From Lachnospiraceae bacterium (GTDB lineage: Bacteria; Bacillota; Clostridia; Lachnospirales; Lachnospiraceae), in the NCBI GenBank assembly GCA_024680675.1, contig JAILBX010000165.1, positions 1 to 64,000 on the forward strand: a stretch of DNA of 64,000 nucleotides. The letters are read 5' to 3'. Within the stretch, counting starts at the first letter, position 1. The number at the start of each line of letters is the position of its first letter. The notes beneath the pieces are model-generated. The model searched no databases. It saw only the letters and a program-made list of their open reading frames with translations, and was not told where the DNA came from. This document shows, piece by piece, positions 8,437 through 17,285 of this stretch. A program made the position numbers and the translations under genes.

Positions 8437-9351
8437 TTATCCTTCTTTCAGTATATCCAAAAGTTTAAGAAAGTAGTCCGGAAGTTTAGTGTCTATCATT
8501 ATTCTTTCTTTGCTTGATGGATGGGTAAAACCCAGGGTTTTTGCATGGAGTGTCTGTCCCTGAAGCCTGAAGGGCCAGCTGCATTTTGCATACAGCTCAT
8601 CTCCAAGCAGGGGATGACCTATTGAGGACATATGTACTCTTATCTGATGAGTCCTGCCTGTTTCAAGAACACATTTCACATATGTATATCTGCCAAAACG
8701 CTCTAAAACCTCAAAATTTGTTACTGCTTCCTTTCCTCTTTCATAATCCACAGCCATCTTCTTGCGGTCCCTTTTGTCTCTGCCTATGGGGCAGGATATC
8801 CTTCCCTTGTCTTCCTTTATATTGCCTGCAACAATTGCAGCGTATTCCCTGTCTATGCTGTGCTCCTTAAGCTGGGCAGCTATGCTTTCATGAGCCTTGT
8901 CATTTTTACAGGCTATGACAGCGCCTGTGGTGTCCTTGTCAATACGATGAACTATGCCGGGTCTCAATACTCCGTTTATACCTGAAAGGTCCTTACAATG
9001 GTACATAAGAGCATTAACCAGAGTATTTGAATAATGTCCCGGAGCAGGATGAACCACCATGCCCTTTGGCTTATTCACAACTATAACATCATTATCCTCA
9101 TATAAGATATCCAGTTCTATATTTTCAGGGACTATGTCCGGGATCAGATCATCAGGAACAGAAAAAGCCACCCTGTCTCCGGTCTTTACAAGAGTGCTGC
9201 TTTTACAGGCTTTTTCATTTACAAAGACCAGTCCATCCTTTATCAGCTTCTGAATATAGGATCTGGATAATTCCTCATAATTTTCGGAAATACACTTATC
9301 TATCCTTAAAGGCAGCTCATCGGAATCTGCCTTAAAAAAATATTCCTTCAC
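8437..9351 (-). CDS. rluD: RluA/RluD family 23S rRNA pseudouridine synthase
   Basis: 304 residues: an N-terminal S4 RNA-binding domain (about 15-80) and the catalytic domain with GIVHRIDKDTTGAV, whose Asp is the nucleophile. The later RTHQIRVHMSSIGHPLLGD motif is conserved. The S4 domain and position beside lspA match the Gram-positive YlyB/RluD-like protein, so large-subunit rRNA is the likely substrate. The exact uridine is not predictable. The gap to lspA is 15 bp. Confidence 0.88.
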   Translation of the reverse strand: MKEYFFKADSDELPLRIDKCISENYEELSRSYIQKLIKDGLVFVNEKACKSSTLVKTGDRVAFSVPDDLIPDIVPENIELDILYEDNDVIVVNKPKGMVVHPAPGHYSNTLVNALMYHCKDLSGINGVLRPGIVHRIDKDTTGAVIACKNDKAHESIAAQLKEHSIDREYAAIVAGNIKEDKGRISCPIGRDKRDRKKMAVDYERGKEAVTNFEVLERFGRYTYVKCVLETGRTHQIRVHMSSIGHPLLGDELYAKCSWPFRLQGQTLHAKTLGFTHPSSKERIMIDTKLPDYFLKLLDILKEG

Positions 9352-9366
9352 TTGACCTCCCGCAGA

Positions 9367-9912
9367 TCAGCTTGCATTTTTATCCGAGCTCTTTTTTAAG
9401 GAAACATAAGAATTTAATTCCAAAAGCTCCTCTTCACTCATTTTAAAGATCATATAGGCCCCAAGTATAATAACCCCGCAGGTTACATACATATCAGCAA
9501 CATTAAACACAGGAAAATTAATGATCCTTATATAAATAAAATCCACCACATAGGACTGAAAAACTCTGTCTATCATATTACCAAGGCCCCCTGCGGCAAC
9601 AAATATCAACATAACCCTGATCAGTCTGTACTTACTCACTGCAGGTATCCTCACAAGAAGATATCCCACAAAAGCTATAACCAGAAAAGCTATTATGATA
9701 AAGAAGGCCCTCTGGCCCTGAAAAAGTCCAAAGGCAGCCCCTTTATTTCCTCCGGGAAGATAATAAAACTCCAAAACTCCCTTTATCAGACTAAAGGGCT
9801 CCTTATCCATAAGATATATGACTGCCAGCTTCTTTGTAAACTGATCAATAATTATCAAAATGATCAAGGCTATAATATCAATGATCAAAAACCTTCTATT
9901 ATCCTTATTCAC
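9367..9912 (-). CDS. lspA: Lipoprotein signal peptidase (signal peptidase II)
   Basis: Membrane aspartyl protease that cleaves prolipoproteins before the lipidated cysteine. 181 residues with four membrane helices. The family motifs are present: NKGAAFG, GGLGNMIDR (first catalytic Asp) and FNVADMYVT (second catalytic Asp). A short charged tail follows helix four. One likely substrate, the D,D-carboxypeptidase lipoprotein, is encoded 5 kb upstream. Confidence 0.95.
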   Translation of the reverse strand: MNKDNRRFLIIDIIALIILIIIDQFTKKLAVIYLMDKEPFSLIKGVLEFYYLPGGNKGAAFGLFQGQRAFFIIIAFLVIAFVGYLLVRIPAVSKYRLIRVMLIFVAAGGLGNMIDRVFQSYVVDFIYIRIINFPVFNVADMYVTCGVIILGAYMIFKMSEEELLELNSYVSLKKSSDKNAS

Positions 9913-9915
9913 CCT

Positions 9916-11016
9916 TTAATCCTCAAAATCAAACTTAAGCTCTGTTAAAGCAGCCCTCATTTCATCCTCTGTAACATCTCTTTCTATAAAAGCTTTGCCT
10001 ATTTTTTTCAACAGCACAAACTTTAGTCCCTTACCGTCATTTTTCTTATCCTTTCCGGTAAAAGAAACTATGGCATCTATATCCGGCTCCTCTATGGATA
10101 TGGGGAGATTAAAGGGTACGAACATATCCCTGATCTCATAATAATCCTCCATAGAAATAAGCTCTCTCTTATAAGAAATAAAGGCGGCAGCTACGGATCC
10201 AAGAGCCACGCACTCTCCATGAGCATATTTAAAATCATAATATTTTTCAATGGCATGACCTAAGGTGTGACCAAAATTAAGCAGAGCCCTGTCCCCTTTT
10301 TCATAAGGATCCTTTTCAACTATCCCTTTCTTTATATTCAGGCTCTTATAGATCAGTTCACAAAGGTATTCATATTCCTTATCATTGATCTCATTAAAAT
10401 TATTTATCAGCCATTCATAAAAAAAGCCATCCCTGATAAGACCGGCCTTTAAAACCTCCGCAAGACCTGAAGCGTACTGTTTATCGGGCAGGGTGTTTAA
10501 TGTTTCCGTATTTATATAAACAAGCCTTGGCATATAAAAGGCACCTACCATGTTTTTATATTCATCAAGATCCACTCCCACCTTTCCGCCAATACTTGAA
10601 TCTACCTGGGATAAAAGTGTTGTGGGAAGCTGGACAAAGGCTATGCCTCTTAAATATGTGGCAGCCATAAATCCCGCCATATCACCGGTGACACCGCCTC
10701 CTAAAGCCACAATAAGATCATTCCTTTTAAAGCCCTTTTCTATAAGAAAAGTATAGCCCTTCCTTATAGTATCCAGATTTTTTGAAGCCTCTCCCGCCTC
10801 AAAAACAAAGCTTTCAACAGCGCTGAAGCATTCCCTTAATACAGCTCTGACCTTATCTCCGTAAAGAGGGTCCACATTGCTGTCGGTAACTATACAAGCC
10901 TTACAGTCAGCTTCAAAGAGAAGCTGTAACTCCTCCTTGAGAAGGCTGTAATCCTTTTCTATCAAAATATCATAGCATTTTTTATTATTAAGCTTGATCT
11001 CAATTCTGTTTTCCAT
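9916..11016 (-). CDS. aroB: 3-dehydroquinate synthase
   Basis: Second step of the shikimate pathway, DAHP to 3-dehydroquinate, NAD and metal dependent. 366 residues, normal length. Visible motifs: GGGVTGDMAGFMAATYLRG, PTTLLSQVDSSIGGKVG (substrate loop) and the metal-binding NFGHTLGHAIE. The ribosome site GGAGAG precedes the ATG. No other aro gene is in the window; it is placed with lspA and may be a separate transcription unit since the sepF terminator lies just upstream. Confidence 0.96.
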   Translation of the reverse strand: MENRIEIKLNNKKCYDILIEKDYSLLKEELQLLFEADCKACIVTDSNVDPLYGDKVRAVLRECFSAVESFVFEAGEASKNLDTIRKGYTFLIEKGFKRNDLIVALGGGVTGDMAGFMAATYLRGIAFVQLPTTLLSQVDSSIGGKVGVDLDEYKNMVGAFYMPRLVYINTETLNTLPDKQYASGLAEVLKAGLIRDGFFYEWLINNFNEINDKEYEYLCELIYKSLNIKKGIVEKDPYEKGDRALLNFGHTLGHAIEKYYDFKYAHGECVALGSVAAAFISYKRELISMEDYYEIRDMFVPFNLPISIEEPDIDAIVSFTGKDKKNDGKGLKFVLLKKIGKAFIERDVTEDEMRAALTELKFDFED

Positions 11017-11062
11017 ATAATAATCTCTCCGAAATAATCTCTGATTCCTGCCTCTTTATCAT

Positions 11063-11097
11063 AAAAAAGACCTCCTGCCATATAAGCAGAAAGGCCT
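11063..11097 (-). terminator. Terminator after sepF
   Basis: Imperfect GC-rich stem (AGGCCTTTCTGC with GCAGGAGGTCT) and a run of six Ts on the minus strand. It closes the four-gene unit that begins with the small P-loop gene. Confidence 0.75.
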
Positions 11098-11124
11098 GTC
11101 ATAAAGTTCAAGATTTGCTTATAA

Positions 11125-11652
11125 TCAAAATCTGTTCTGAAGTGCGGCTGCAGTAGGTGCATCAAAAGCCCCCGAAAGCAGTTCCTGAAAATCTCCGGAT
11201 ATATCAACACTCTTAGGTGTTATTATAAAGATATGATTGGAAATCTTTTGAAGATTGCCTCCGATAGCATAGGTGGAGCCTGAAGCAAAATCAATTATCC
11301 TCTGTGCAACATCCATATCCAGACCTTCCATATTAAGCACTACCGTACAATTATCCAAAAGCGTATCCGTAATCTCTCTTGACTCATCAACGCTGGAAGG
11401 CTTAACCACAACAACAGAATTTCCGCTGGATGTGGTACGGGAGTTTCTTCTCCCTCCGGTTATCTTGGTAATCTTTCGAGATACTTTATTTTCCGGCTCA
11501 AGGTCATCATCTATCGTAGCCGAACGAATGGATCTTTTGTTACTTTTTCTTGAATGAACGTCAAGATCATCCTCTTCATCAAAGTACTCATCATCATCAA
11601 AATCATCATCATTGACTCTGATAGAGTCCAATAACTTATCAAAAATTGCCAT
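11125..11652 (-). CDS. sepF: Cell division protein SepF
   Basis: Binds FtsZ and the membrane and helps form the septal ring in Gram-positives. 175 residues: a short N-terminal membrane-targeting helix (MAIFDKLLDSI), an acidic and basic low-complexity linker (about 15-80), then the SepF domain (about 85-165) with VVLNMEGLDMDVAQRIIDFASG and the IIFITPKSV-type end. It follows yggS (20 bp gap) as in Bacillus, where these genes sit in the division cluster. Confidence 0.94.
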   Translation of the reverse strand: MAIFDKLLDSIRVNDDDFDDDEYFDEEDDLDVHSRKSNKRSIRSATIDDDLEPENKVSRKITKITGGRRNSRTTSSGNSVVVVKPSSVDESREITDTLLDNCTVVLNMEGLDMDVAQRIIDFASGSTYAIGGNLQKISNHIFIITPKSVDISGDFQELLSGAFDAPTAAALQNRF

Positions 11653-11672
11653 AATAAAAATCTCCTCTTCCC

Positions 11673-12365
11673 TTATTGATCATATACCCTCTCTCCAAAT
11701 ATGGAAGTTCCAACGCGAACGCAACCGGCCCCTTCCCTGATCGCTACCGCATAGTCTCCGGACATACCCATTGACAAACATTCCATAGATACATTATCAA
11801 TGTTTTTTCCATTGATGTCAATAGATAATTCCCTTAATTTACAAAAGATAGTGGAATTTTCCTCCGGATCATCTACATATGGTGCAACTGTCATAAGACC
11901 CTTCACCATAATATTGGGCAGTAAAGCCAGCTCCCTTATAAGCTCAAGAGTGTCTTCATAAGCCACTCCGAACTTACTTTCCTCTTTTGAAACGTTTACC
12001 TCAATAAGTATCGGCACCTTTACATTTTTCTTAAGAGCTTCCTTGGAAATTTCTTTTCCAAGCTTTAAAGAATCCACACTGTGTATCATATAGACCTTAT
12101 CCACTATGTACTTAACCTTATTGGTCTGTAAATGACCTATCATGTGCCATCTGATATCTCCCGGAAGCTTGTCATACTTATCAAGTATTTCCTGGACCTT
12201 ATTCTCTCCAAAGTCCCTTACCCCCTCATCATAAACTTCCTTAATGAGTTCTACGGGCTTTGTTTTGGAAACTGCTATCAGTGTTACATCTTTTTCGTCT
12301 CTCTTACTTTCCTCACAGGCTTTTTTTATATTATCCCTTACGATTTTAAGATTATCTTTTACCAT
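11673..12365 (-). CDS. yggS: YggS/PLPBP family pyridoxal-phosphate homeostasis protein
   Basis: A 230-residue alanine-racemase-like TIM barrel that binds PLP without known catalysis and buffers vitamin B6. The PLP lysine is in LIAVSKTKPVE and the conserved FGENKVQE, HMIGHLQTNK and LSMGMSGDYAVAIREGA segments are all present. Its placement before sepF is conserved across Firmicutes. Confidence 0.95.
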   Translation of the reverse strand: MVKDNLKIVRDNIKKACEESKRDEKDVTLIAVSKTKPVELIKEVYDEGVRDFGENKVQEILDKYDKLPGDIRWHMIGHLQTNKVKYIVDKVYMIHSVDSLKLGKEISKEALKKNVKVPILIEVNVSKEESKFGVAYEDTLELIRELALLPNIMVKGLMTVAPYVDDPEENSTIFCKLRELSIDINGKNIDNVSMECLSMGMSGDYAVAIREGAGCVRVGTSIFGERVYDQ

Positions 12366-12374
12366 TTAAATGCC

Positions 12375-13994
12375 TCACTTTTTCATTTCATATATGAGAT
12401 CGTTTTCATTTACTGTTGAACCGTCCAGAACTATATGATCATAAACTGAAAGTCCATATTCAGTGTTAGACTTGACTATGGCATATTCATCATTTTGATA
12501 GAGGATGGTTATCTGCTTGAAATCCGCATATCCCTTATTTATATTATAAACACCGATAAGAGTTCCCTGTTTACTGATGGGGTATTTCTCTCCTCCTCCC
12601 GGATCAACTACATAATCTCCTATTTTAAAGTCATTCTCATCCACATAGTACTCTTCCTCGGTTCTGTTGTATATGGTGGTTTTTACATACTCGCTTGAAA
12701 GGCTTCCATCTTCTAAATAGGTTTCTCTTAAAAAGCCCACATCATCCGAATTTCCTCCACCATTGGTAGAATACCTTATGGGAATAAGGAAAAATGCTTT
12801 TTCAACAATAGCGGAATTGGGAATTTTAAGTCCCTCTTCCGAATTTGACAAAAGCTCTATATCAAGATACCTGTCAGAAGCAAAGGTTATCATAGAGTTA
12901 TTAAAATCCAGTCTTGCAAAGATCTGACCATTCTGTCTCAAAATAGTTATATATGCCCAGGAGGTATAATTATTCCTTAAGAATCTTACTTCTATTACGT
13001 TTTTTGCTTCTAACTCCTTACATTTTTCCTCATCTATCTGAATGACTATTGACCAGTCCTCGCTTGTTATAAGCTTATACACAGTATCTCCATCTGCAAC
13101 CAGCTCATTGCTGTGATACTGAACTTTTTCATATTTTGATTTATCCAGCATGTCCGTTGTGACCTGCTCAGGCCTTACGGACTCATAGCCGTCATGAGAA
13201 TAGACTATAACTCCCGAATCGGTTGAATATCCAAAATCCACGGAATCAGCCAGGCTTGAAGCAGATAAAGCATCTATGCTTGACAAAACCTTATAGTTTG
13301 CCAGCTTTAAGACTGTTCCCTCAATATCAAATTTAAAGTTATAGGTATCCAAAAAATTTTCAGGAGAAAAGCTTGAAGAAAAGCCTGATATCTGAGATTT
13401 TAAATTGCTCATATCCTCGTTGGAAAGATTTATCTCATCATCTCTTCCCGTATCATTTAACATTTCCGATATCTCTCCGGAGGAATCCACGGTATAAACC
13501 ATTGAGTTTTTGGCAACCTTTTCCCCTTCTCTTGCATAATAATTTATATAGCCGGAATAGTCCGTTGCTACCTCCGCCTCTTCCCTTAATACTATGCCTG
13601 TGTAGGTGTTGTTTACTGCAAGAGATCCAAGCTGAACCTCATAAGGCGTTACGGGTTCGCTTCTGAAATAGCTTGATACAATGACTACAATATAAATAAA
13701 GAGTAACCCGAAAATTATTATCCCCGGATTCAGATTAATGGGGGCTCTGTACCTGACCACCTTGTTATTGGCAGGCCGGGGAGCACGGTTTTGTCTGTTG
13801 GAAGCGCCTGTGTAGTTTCCCTGACTTCTGCTGTTACTGTTCCTCGTATTTGGATTTCTTCTGTAATAATCTACGGTATTGCTTTCGGCATTTCGCCTTC
13901 TGCTATTGTTACTTCCACCGCCTCTGTTTTTGTCTCTTTTGCTTCTTTGATTATTACTTCGATCATTCCCACGGTTATTACTGTAGTTTGCCAT
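12375..13994 (-). CDS. HlyD-like membrane-anchored adaptor with Asn/Arg-rich cytoplasmic tail
   Basis: About 539 residues from the ATG at 13994 (the track start at 14090 adds 32 residues; both lack a strong ribosome site). A low-complexity, Asn/Arg/Ser-rich N terminus of about 75 residues is followed by one membrane helix (LNPGIIIFGLLFIYIVVIV) and an extracytoplasmic region. The first part, TYTGIVLREEAEVATDYSGYINYYAREGEKV, resembles a biotinyl-lipoyl-like hairpin of HlyD adaptors. No transporter is adjacent. Its position with yggS and sepF suggests an envelope or division role rather than efflux, which is inference. Confidence 0.6.
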   Translation of the reverse strand: MANYSNNRGNDRSNNQRSKRDKNRGGGSNNSRRRNAESNTVDYYRRNPNTRNSNSRSQGNYTGASNRQNRAPRPANNKVVRYRAPINLNPGIIIFGLLFIYIVVIVSSYFRSEPVTPYEVQLGSLAVNNTYTGIVLREEAEVATDYSGYINYYAREGEKVAKNSMVYTVDSSGEISEMLNDTGRDDEINLSNEDMSNLKSQISGFSSSFSPENFLDTYNFKFDIEGTVLKLANYKVLSSIDALSASSLADSVDFGYSTDSGVIVYSHDGYESVRPEQVTTDMLDKSKYEKVQYHSNELVADGDTVYKLITSEDWSIVIQIDEEKCKELEAKNVIEVRFLRNNYTSWAYITILRQNGQIFARLDFNNSMITFASDRYLDIELLSNSEEGLKIPNSAIVEKAFFLIPIRYSTNGGGNSDDVGFLRETYLEDGSLSSEYVKTTIYNRTEEEYYVDENDFKIGDYVVDPGGGEKYPISKQGTLIGVYNINKGYADFKQITILYQNDEYAIVKSNTEYGLSVYDHIVLDGSTVNENDLIYEMKK

Positions 13995-14156
13995 ATATTT
14001 AAATCTTTTCCCAACATTAAATAAGAATGAATAGCAGATCCTGACATTTATTAACCAGCCTTTTGAACTGCCGTTCATTCTTATTTTCATTCTAAATAAG
14101 TTACACCCTCCAAAGCCCTTTATTAAAGAGCCCGGAAAGGAATTTGTTGATCCCGA

Positions 14157-14579
14157 TTATAATGAAACTATAACCATTTTCTTCAGATAATCTGAAAGTT
14201 CTGACTCACTTAATGAAATACTGATAATAAAATCAACAGTAAACTGGTTAGATATCTTGTCCATTTTCTTTATCAGTCCCTCAAGATCATTCTTGTCATT
14301 AACAAAAGCAACATCTAAAAAACTGTCAAAATATACCTGCGCAAGATCATGATCCTGGGATACTATTCCGCATATAAACCCTACAAACTCGTCTGTAGAA
14401 GTCAGTGGAAATTCAGAAGCATTGATCAAACGTATCTTATTTTTCAATTCATACATATGCTTTGAATTTTTATCCAGATATACAACGTTTCCCGTAGTGG
14501 TCGAAACGGCATTGTTAACGCTGTCAAGCAGATGCTTAGTCTTTCCTTTGCCCTTTTCACCAACAATTAACTGTATCAT
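14157..14579 (-). CDS. Small P-loop protein of unknown function
   Basis: 140 residues beginning MIQLIVGEKGKGKTKHLLD, a clear Walker A motif at residues 7-14. A VVYLDK strand follows, but I see no obvious Walker B with a catalytic glutamate: VDFIISISLSESEL is the nearest late hydrophobic strand. It is shorter than any standard P-loop ATPase family I recognise. First gene of a unit with an HlyD-like protein, yggS and sepF, with its own strong promoter and an AAGGAGG ribosome site. A nucleotide-dependent role in division is possible but unproven. Confidence 0.6.
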   Translation of the reverse strand: MIQLIVGEKGKGKTKHLLDSVNNAVSTTTGNVVYLDKNSKHMYELKNKIRLINASEFPLTSTDEFVGFICGIVSQDHDLAQVYFDSFLDVAFVNDKNDLEGLIKKMDKISNQFTVDFIISISLSESELSDYLKKMVIVSL

Positions 14580-14634
14580 TGTAATATCCTCCTTTTTATT
14601 GTTTTCAAAAAAAGATCAAACCGTCTTTTCTGAT

Positions 14635-14663
14635 ATTATACGTAATATATACTTTTTTTTCAA
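14635..14663 (-). promoter_or_regulatory. Promoter of the P-loop/HlyD-like/yggS/sepF unit
   Basis: Minus-strand TTGAAA (14658-14663), 17 bp A/T-rich spacer, perfect TATAAT (14635-14640). Confidence 0.85.
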
Positions 14664-14769
14664 TACAAAACTGGGCTTACTTGTCCCTGAATAAATCTGA
14701 GACTTTCCAATATCACCATCTAAGGCTGCATATGTAAAGACCTCTTTCTGTGATCTGCTGTCTTTAATA

Positions 14770-15738
14770 TTAATCTGCTTCTTTTTTCAGCAGCCTGCTC
14801 ATCTGCTCATAAAGCTGTTCTCTGTCACCTGCATTTAAGACAACCGATATGTATGGATTTGCATTTATATCATTTGACAAAAGTATCAAACAGGATCCCG
14901 CTGCATCCGTTGTACCTGTTTTTCCTCCTATCACTATAACATTTTCGGGAACTTCCGTCCCTCCGTTAAGATAGGAGTTGGTATTTGTTATGGTTTTGGT
15001 CTTTGTCTGTCCCCCTGCAGAGAAATATTGAAGCTCGTGCTCTTTACAGCCTATGATCTCAAGAAATTTCTCATACTTCATCGCTTCATTAAATATCAGA
15101 TAAAGATCATAGACGGTAGTATAATGCTCCTCATCCGTAAGTCCATGAGGGTTCTTAAAGTTGGTATTTGTAGCTCCAAGGTCATGGGCTTCCCTTGTCA
15201 TTAAGAGAGCAAAATCCTCTACGGAGCCTGAAATATATTCAGCTATAAGTACACCTACGTCGTTAGCCGAATAAATGAGAAGGGCATACAGAGCCTCCTC
15301 AAGGGTCATCTTATCCCCCTCGGAAAGCTTAAGAAGCTGGGCTCCGGACTCTGTGATATTGACATTGGGAGAGGCTATAAGAGTATCGTCAAGCTTTCCG
15401 TATTTAAGTGCCAGCAAAGCAGTCATAACCTTTGTAAGGCTGGCCGGATTCATCACCTTATTTGCATTTTTTGCAACGATGGTAGTGGATTTGCTTATAT
15501 CAAACAATCCCGATGCCTCCGATAAGGAAAGATCCAGACCCCCGCTTATATTCTCCGATACTACACAAAGATCCTCGGCAAAGGCCCTGGCTGTTATATC
15601 CTTATTGGGAGCACCTATGGTATATGATGGATTTGATGAATTAACATCATAAGCCCTGTCAAGCTTCCCGCCACAGGCTGTCAGAAGCAGGCAAAAAGCC
15701 ATTACCAAGGGTATAGCAAATTTACTTATACATTTCAC
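14770..15738 (-). CDS. D-alanyl-D-alanine carboxypeptidase, predicted lipoprotein (peptidase S11)
   Basis: Trims the terminal D-Ala of peptidoglycan pentapeptides. The GTG at 15738 has GAGGGG in front and yields a lipoprotein signal ending LLLTAC, so the mature protein would be lipid-anchored on Cys. The track's 15837 start, inside mgsA, is rejected. Penicillin-binding motifs are complete: SLTK (SxxK), YSAND (SxN) and GGKTGTT (KTG). About 322 residues; the usual C-terminal PBP5 beta domain is short or missing. The start overlaps the end of mgsA by 17 bp. Confidence 0.9.
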   Translation of the reverse strand: MKCISKFAIPLVMAFCLLLTACGGKLDRAYDVNSSNPSYTIGAPNKDITARAFAEDLCVVSENISGGLDLSLSEASGLFDISKSTTIVAKNANKVMNPASLTKVMTALLALKYGKLDDTLIASPNVNITESGAQLLKLSEGDKMTLEEALYALLIYSANDVGVLIAEYISGSVEDFALLMTREAHDLGATNTNFKNPHGLTDEEHYTTVYDLYLIFNEAMKYEKFLEIIGCKEHELQYFSAGGQTKTKTITNTNSYLNGGTEVPENVIVIGGKTGTTDAAGSCLILLSNDINANPYISVVLNAGDREQLYEQMSRLLKKEAD

Positions 15739-16117
15739 GCCATTCCATATCCCCTCTATCCAATGACTTAACCAAGAGCTCTGCTGTAGCCAGATTAGTT
15801 GCCAGAGGTATGTTATGTATGTCGCACAAACGTACAATATACCCTATATCCGGCTCATGAGACTTAGGCGTCAAGGGATCTCTTAAAAAGATCATCAAGT
15901 CGATATCATTTTGCTCTATCTGAGCACCGATCTGTTGTTCTCCCCCCAGATGACCTGCGAGAAATTTGTGGACAGAAAGATTCGTGACTTCTTCTATCAA
16001 ACGACCGGTAGTACCTGTGGCATACAGCTCATTCTTGCTTAATATGCCCTTATAAGCTATGCAAAAGTTCTGCATAAGTTTCTTTTTGGAATCATGAGCA
16101 ATAAGCCCAATATTCAT
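15722..16117 (-). CDS. mgsA: Methylglyoxal synthase family protein (Asp-to-Glu at the catalytic base position)
   Basis: Converts dihydroxyacetone phosphate to methylglyoxal in a phosphate-releasing glycolytic bypass. 131 residues from the ATG at 16117, which has AGGAGG upstream. The phosphate-binding TGTTG and the SHEPD histidine/aspartate motif are present. The segment normally written GPLGGDQQ reads GHLGGEQQ, so the residue equivalent to the E. coli catalytic base Asp71 is Glu60. Activity is therefore uncertain. It lies between rodA and the carboxypeptidase gene, an arrangement I recall from related Lachnospiraceae. Confidence 0.85.
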   Translation of the reverse strand: MNIGLIAHDSKKKLMQNFCIAYKGILSKNELYATGTTGRLIEEVTNLSVHKFLAGHLGGEQQIGAQIEQNDIDLMIFLRDPLTPKSHEPDIGYIVRLCDIHNIPLATNLATAELLVKSLDRGDMEWREMYK

Positions 16118-16168
16118 ATGAAACCCTCCTCCTGATTTTTTTGTCCCAAGGAATGCAGACATATATAC

Positions 16169-17275
16169 TTAAAAATCCAGGCTTTGAAGCTTCACGTTTA
16201 ACACTACCCCCATACCTATGAGCAGACTTATAAGCGAGGTCTGTCCATAACTGAAAAACGGAAGCGGAAGTCCTGTATCCGGAAGTATCATGGTTGTAAC
16301 ACCGATATTAATAAAGGTTTGAAAGCCTACCAGACCTGCCATGCCCCCTGCGATGATCATGCCGGCAGTATCCTTTGCGGTCCAGGCGATTATAATGCAT
16401 TGAAGCACAATTATAAACAACAGGATAATTATACCACAACAGCCCACAAAACCCAATTCTTCCCCTGCTATGGAAAAAATAAAATCCGTCTGAGCCTCCG
16501 ATATAAAGTTACCGTTCTTTACAGAACTGATAACGTTATTGTTAAGCCCCTTTCCCGTAAGCTGTCCCGAACCTATGGCAGTGATCGAATTAAGCTGCTG
16601 GTATGCTTCCGTTGAGGCATATTGTTCTGGCTGCAGCCAGGCAAGTATCCTCTTTTGCTGATAATCATTAAGGATAGACTGATCGGGCTGCATTACAAAG
16701 TTCAGAAAGATGATGACAGATGGTACTATCACTACTATTACAGGTATTATAACCTTAAAGCTTAAGCCCCCTATCAGCATTACGGTAGCAAATATAGCCA
16801 GGATCATAATTGACGTAGAAAGATCCGGCTGATCAAATATAAGATAAAAGGGCGGCAGGATAAGAAGCACGCTCAACAAAAGAAAGCGCAGGGTATTGAT
16901 GTTATCTTTATGCTTCATGATAAACTGTGCATAAAATAAAATCAATAAAATTTTAACCAACTCAGAGGGCTGAAATCTAAGTCCCATAAAGACAAACCAC
17001 CTTGAAGCTCCACCTCCTGAGGCTCCATAAAGCTTTACAGCGATCAAAAGAGCAATGGCAATGCCATAGATGGCTATGTAAAACTTCAATATGATATGGT
17101 AATCAATAAAGGACAAAATCATCATGACGATCACGCCTATGACAAGACCCTGCACCTGATTTACCTGCAATTCCTCCTTGGCGCTTCCTATGAGTAAAAC
17201 ACCCAGTATGGATGCCATTATGCAGCTTAAAACAAGAAAAAAACCATATTTTCCAAAATCGTAATTTTCAAACAT
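16169..17275 (-). CDS. rodA: RodA/FtsW-type SEDS peptidoglycan glycosyltransferase
   Basis: Polymerises lipid II during elongation together with the class B PBP encoded nearby. 368 residues with about ten membrane helices. SEDS signatures are visible: RWFVFMGLRFQPSELVK, the long extracellular loop with QPEQ and NSITAIGSGQLTGKGL, and the C-terminal LPLPFFSYGQTS. The neighbourhood of mreBCD and PBP2 favours RodA over FtsW. It follows minC after a 10 bp gap; minD and minE, which might be expected between them, are not there. Confidence 0.93.
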   Translation of the reverse strand: MFENYDFGKYGFFLVLSCIMASILGVLLIGSAKEELQVNQVQGLVIGVIVMMILSFIDYHIILKFYIAIYGIAIALLIAVKLYGASGGGASRWFVFMGLRFQPSELVKILLILFYAQFIMKHKDNINTLRFLLLSVLLILPPFYLIFDQPDLSTSIMILAIFATVMLIGGLSFKVIIPVIVVIVPSVIIFLNFVMQPDQSILNDYQQKRILAWLQPEQYASTEAYQQLNSITAIGSGQLTGKGLNNNVISSVKNGNFISEAQTDFIFSIAGEELGFVGCCGIIILLFIIVLQCIIIAWTAKDTAGMIIAGGMAGLVGFQTFINIGVTTMILPDTGLPLPFFSYGQTSLISLLIGMGVVLNVKLQSLDF

Positions 17276-17285
17276 TTTTTTTCCT

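Noticed and set aside
14091-14156. Terminator after the P-loop gene
   Set aside because: A GCTCTTT/AAAGGGC hairpin is visible but no T-tract follows it on the minus strand.
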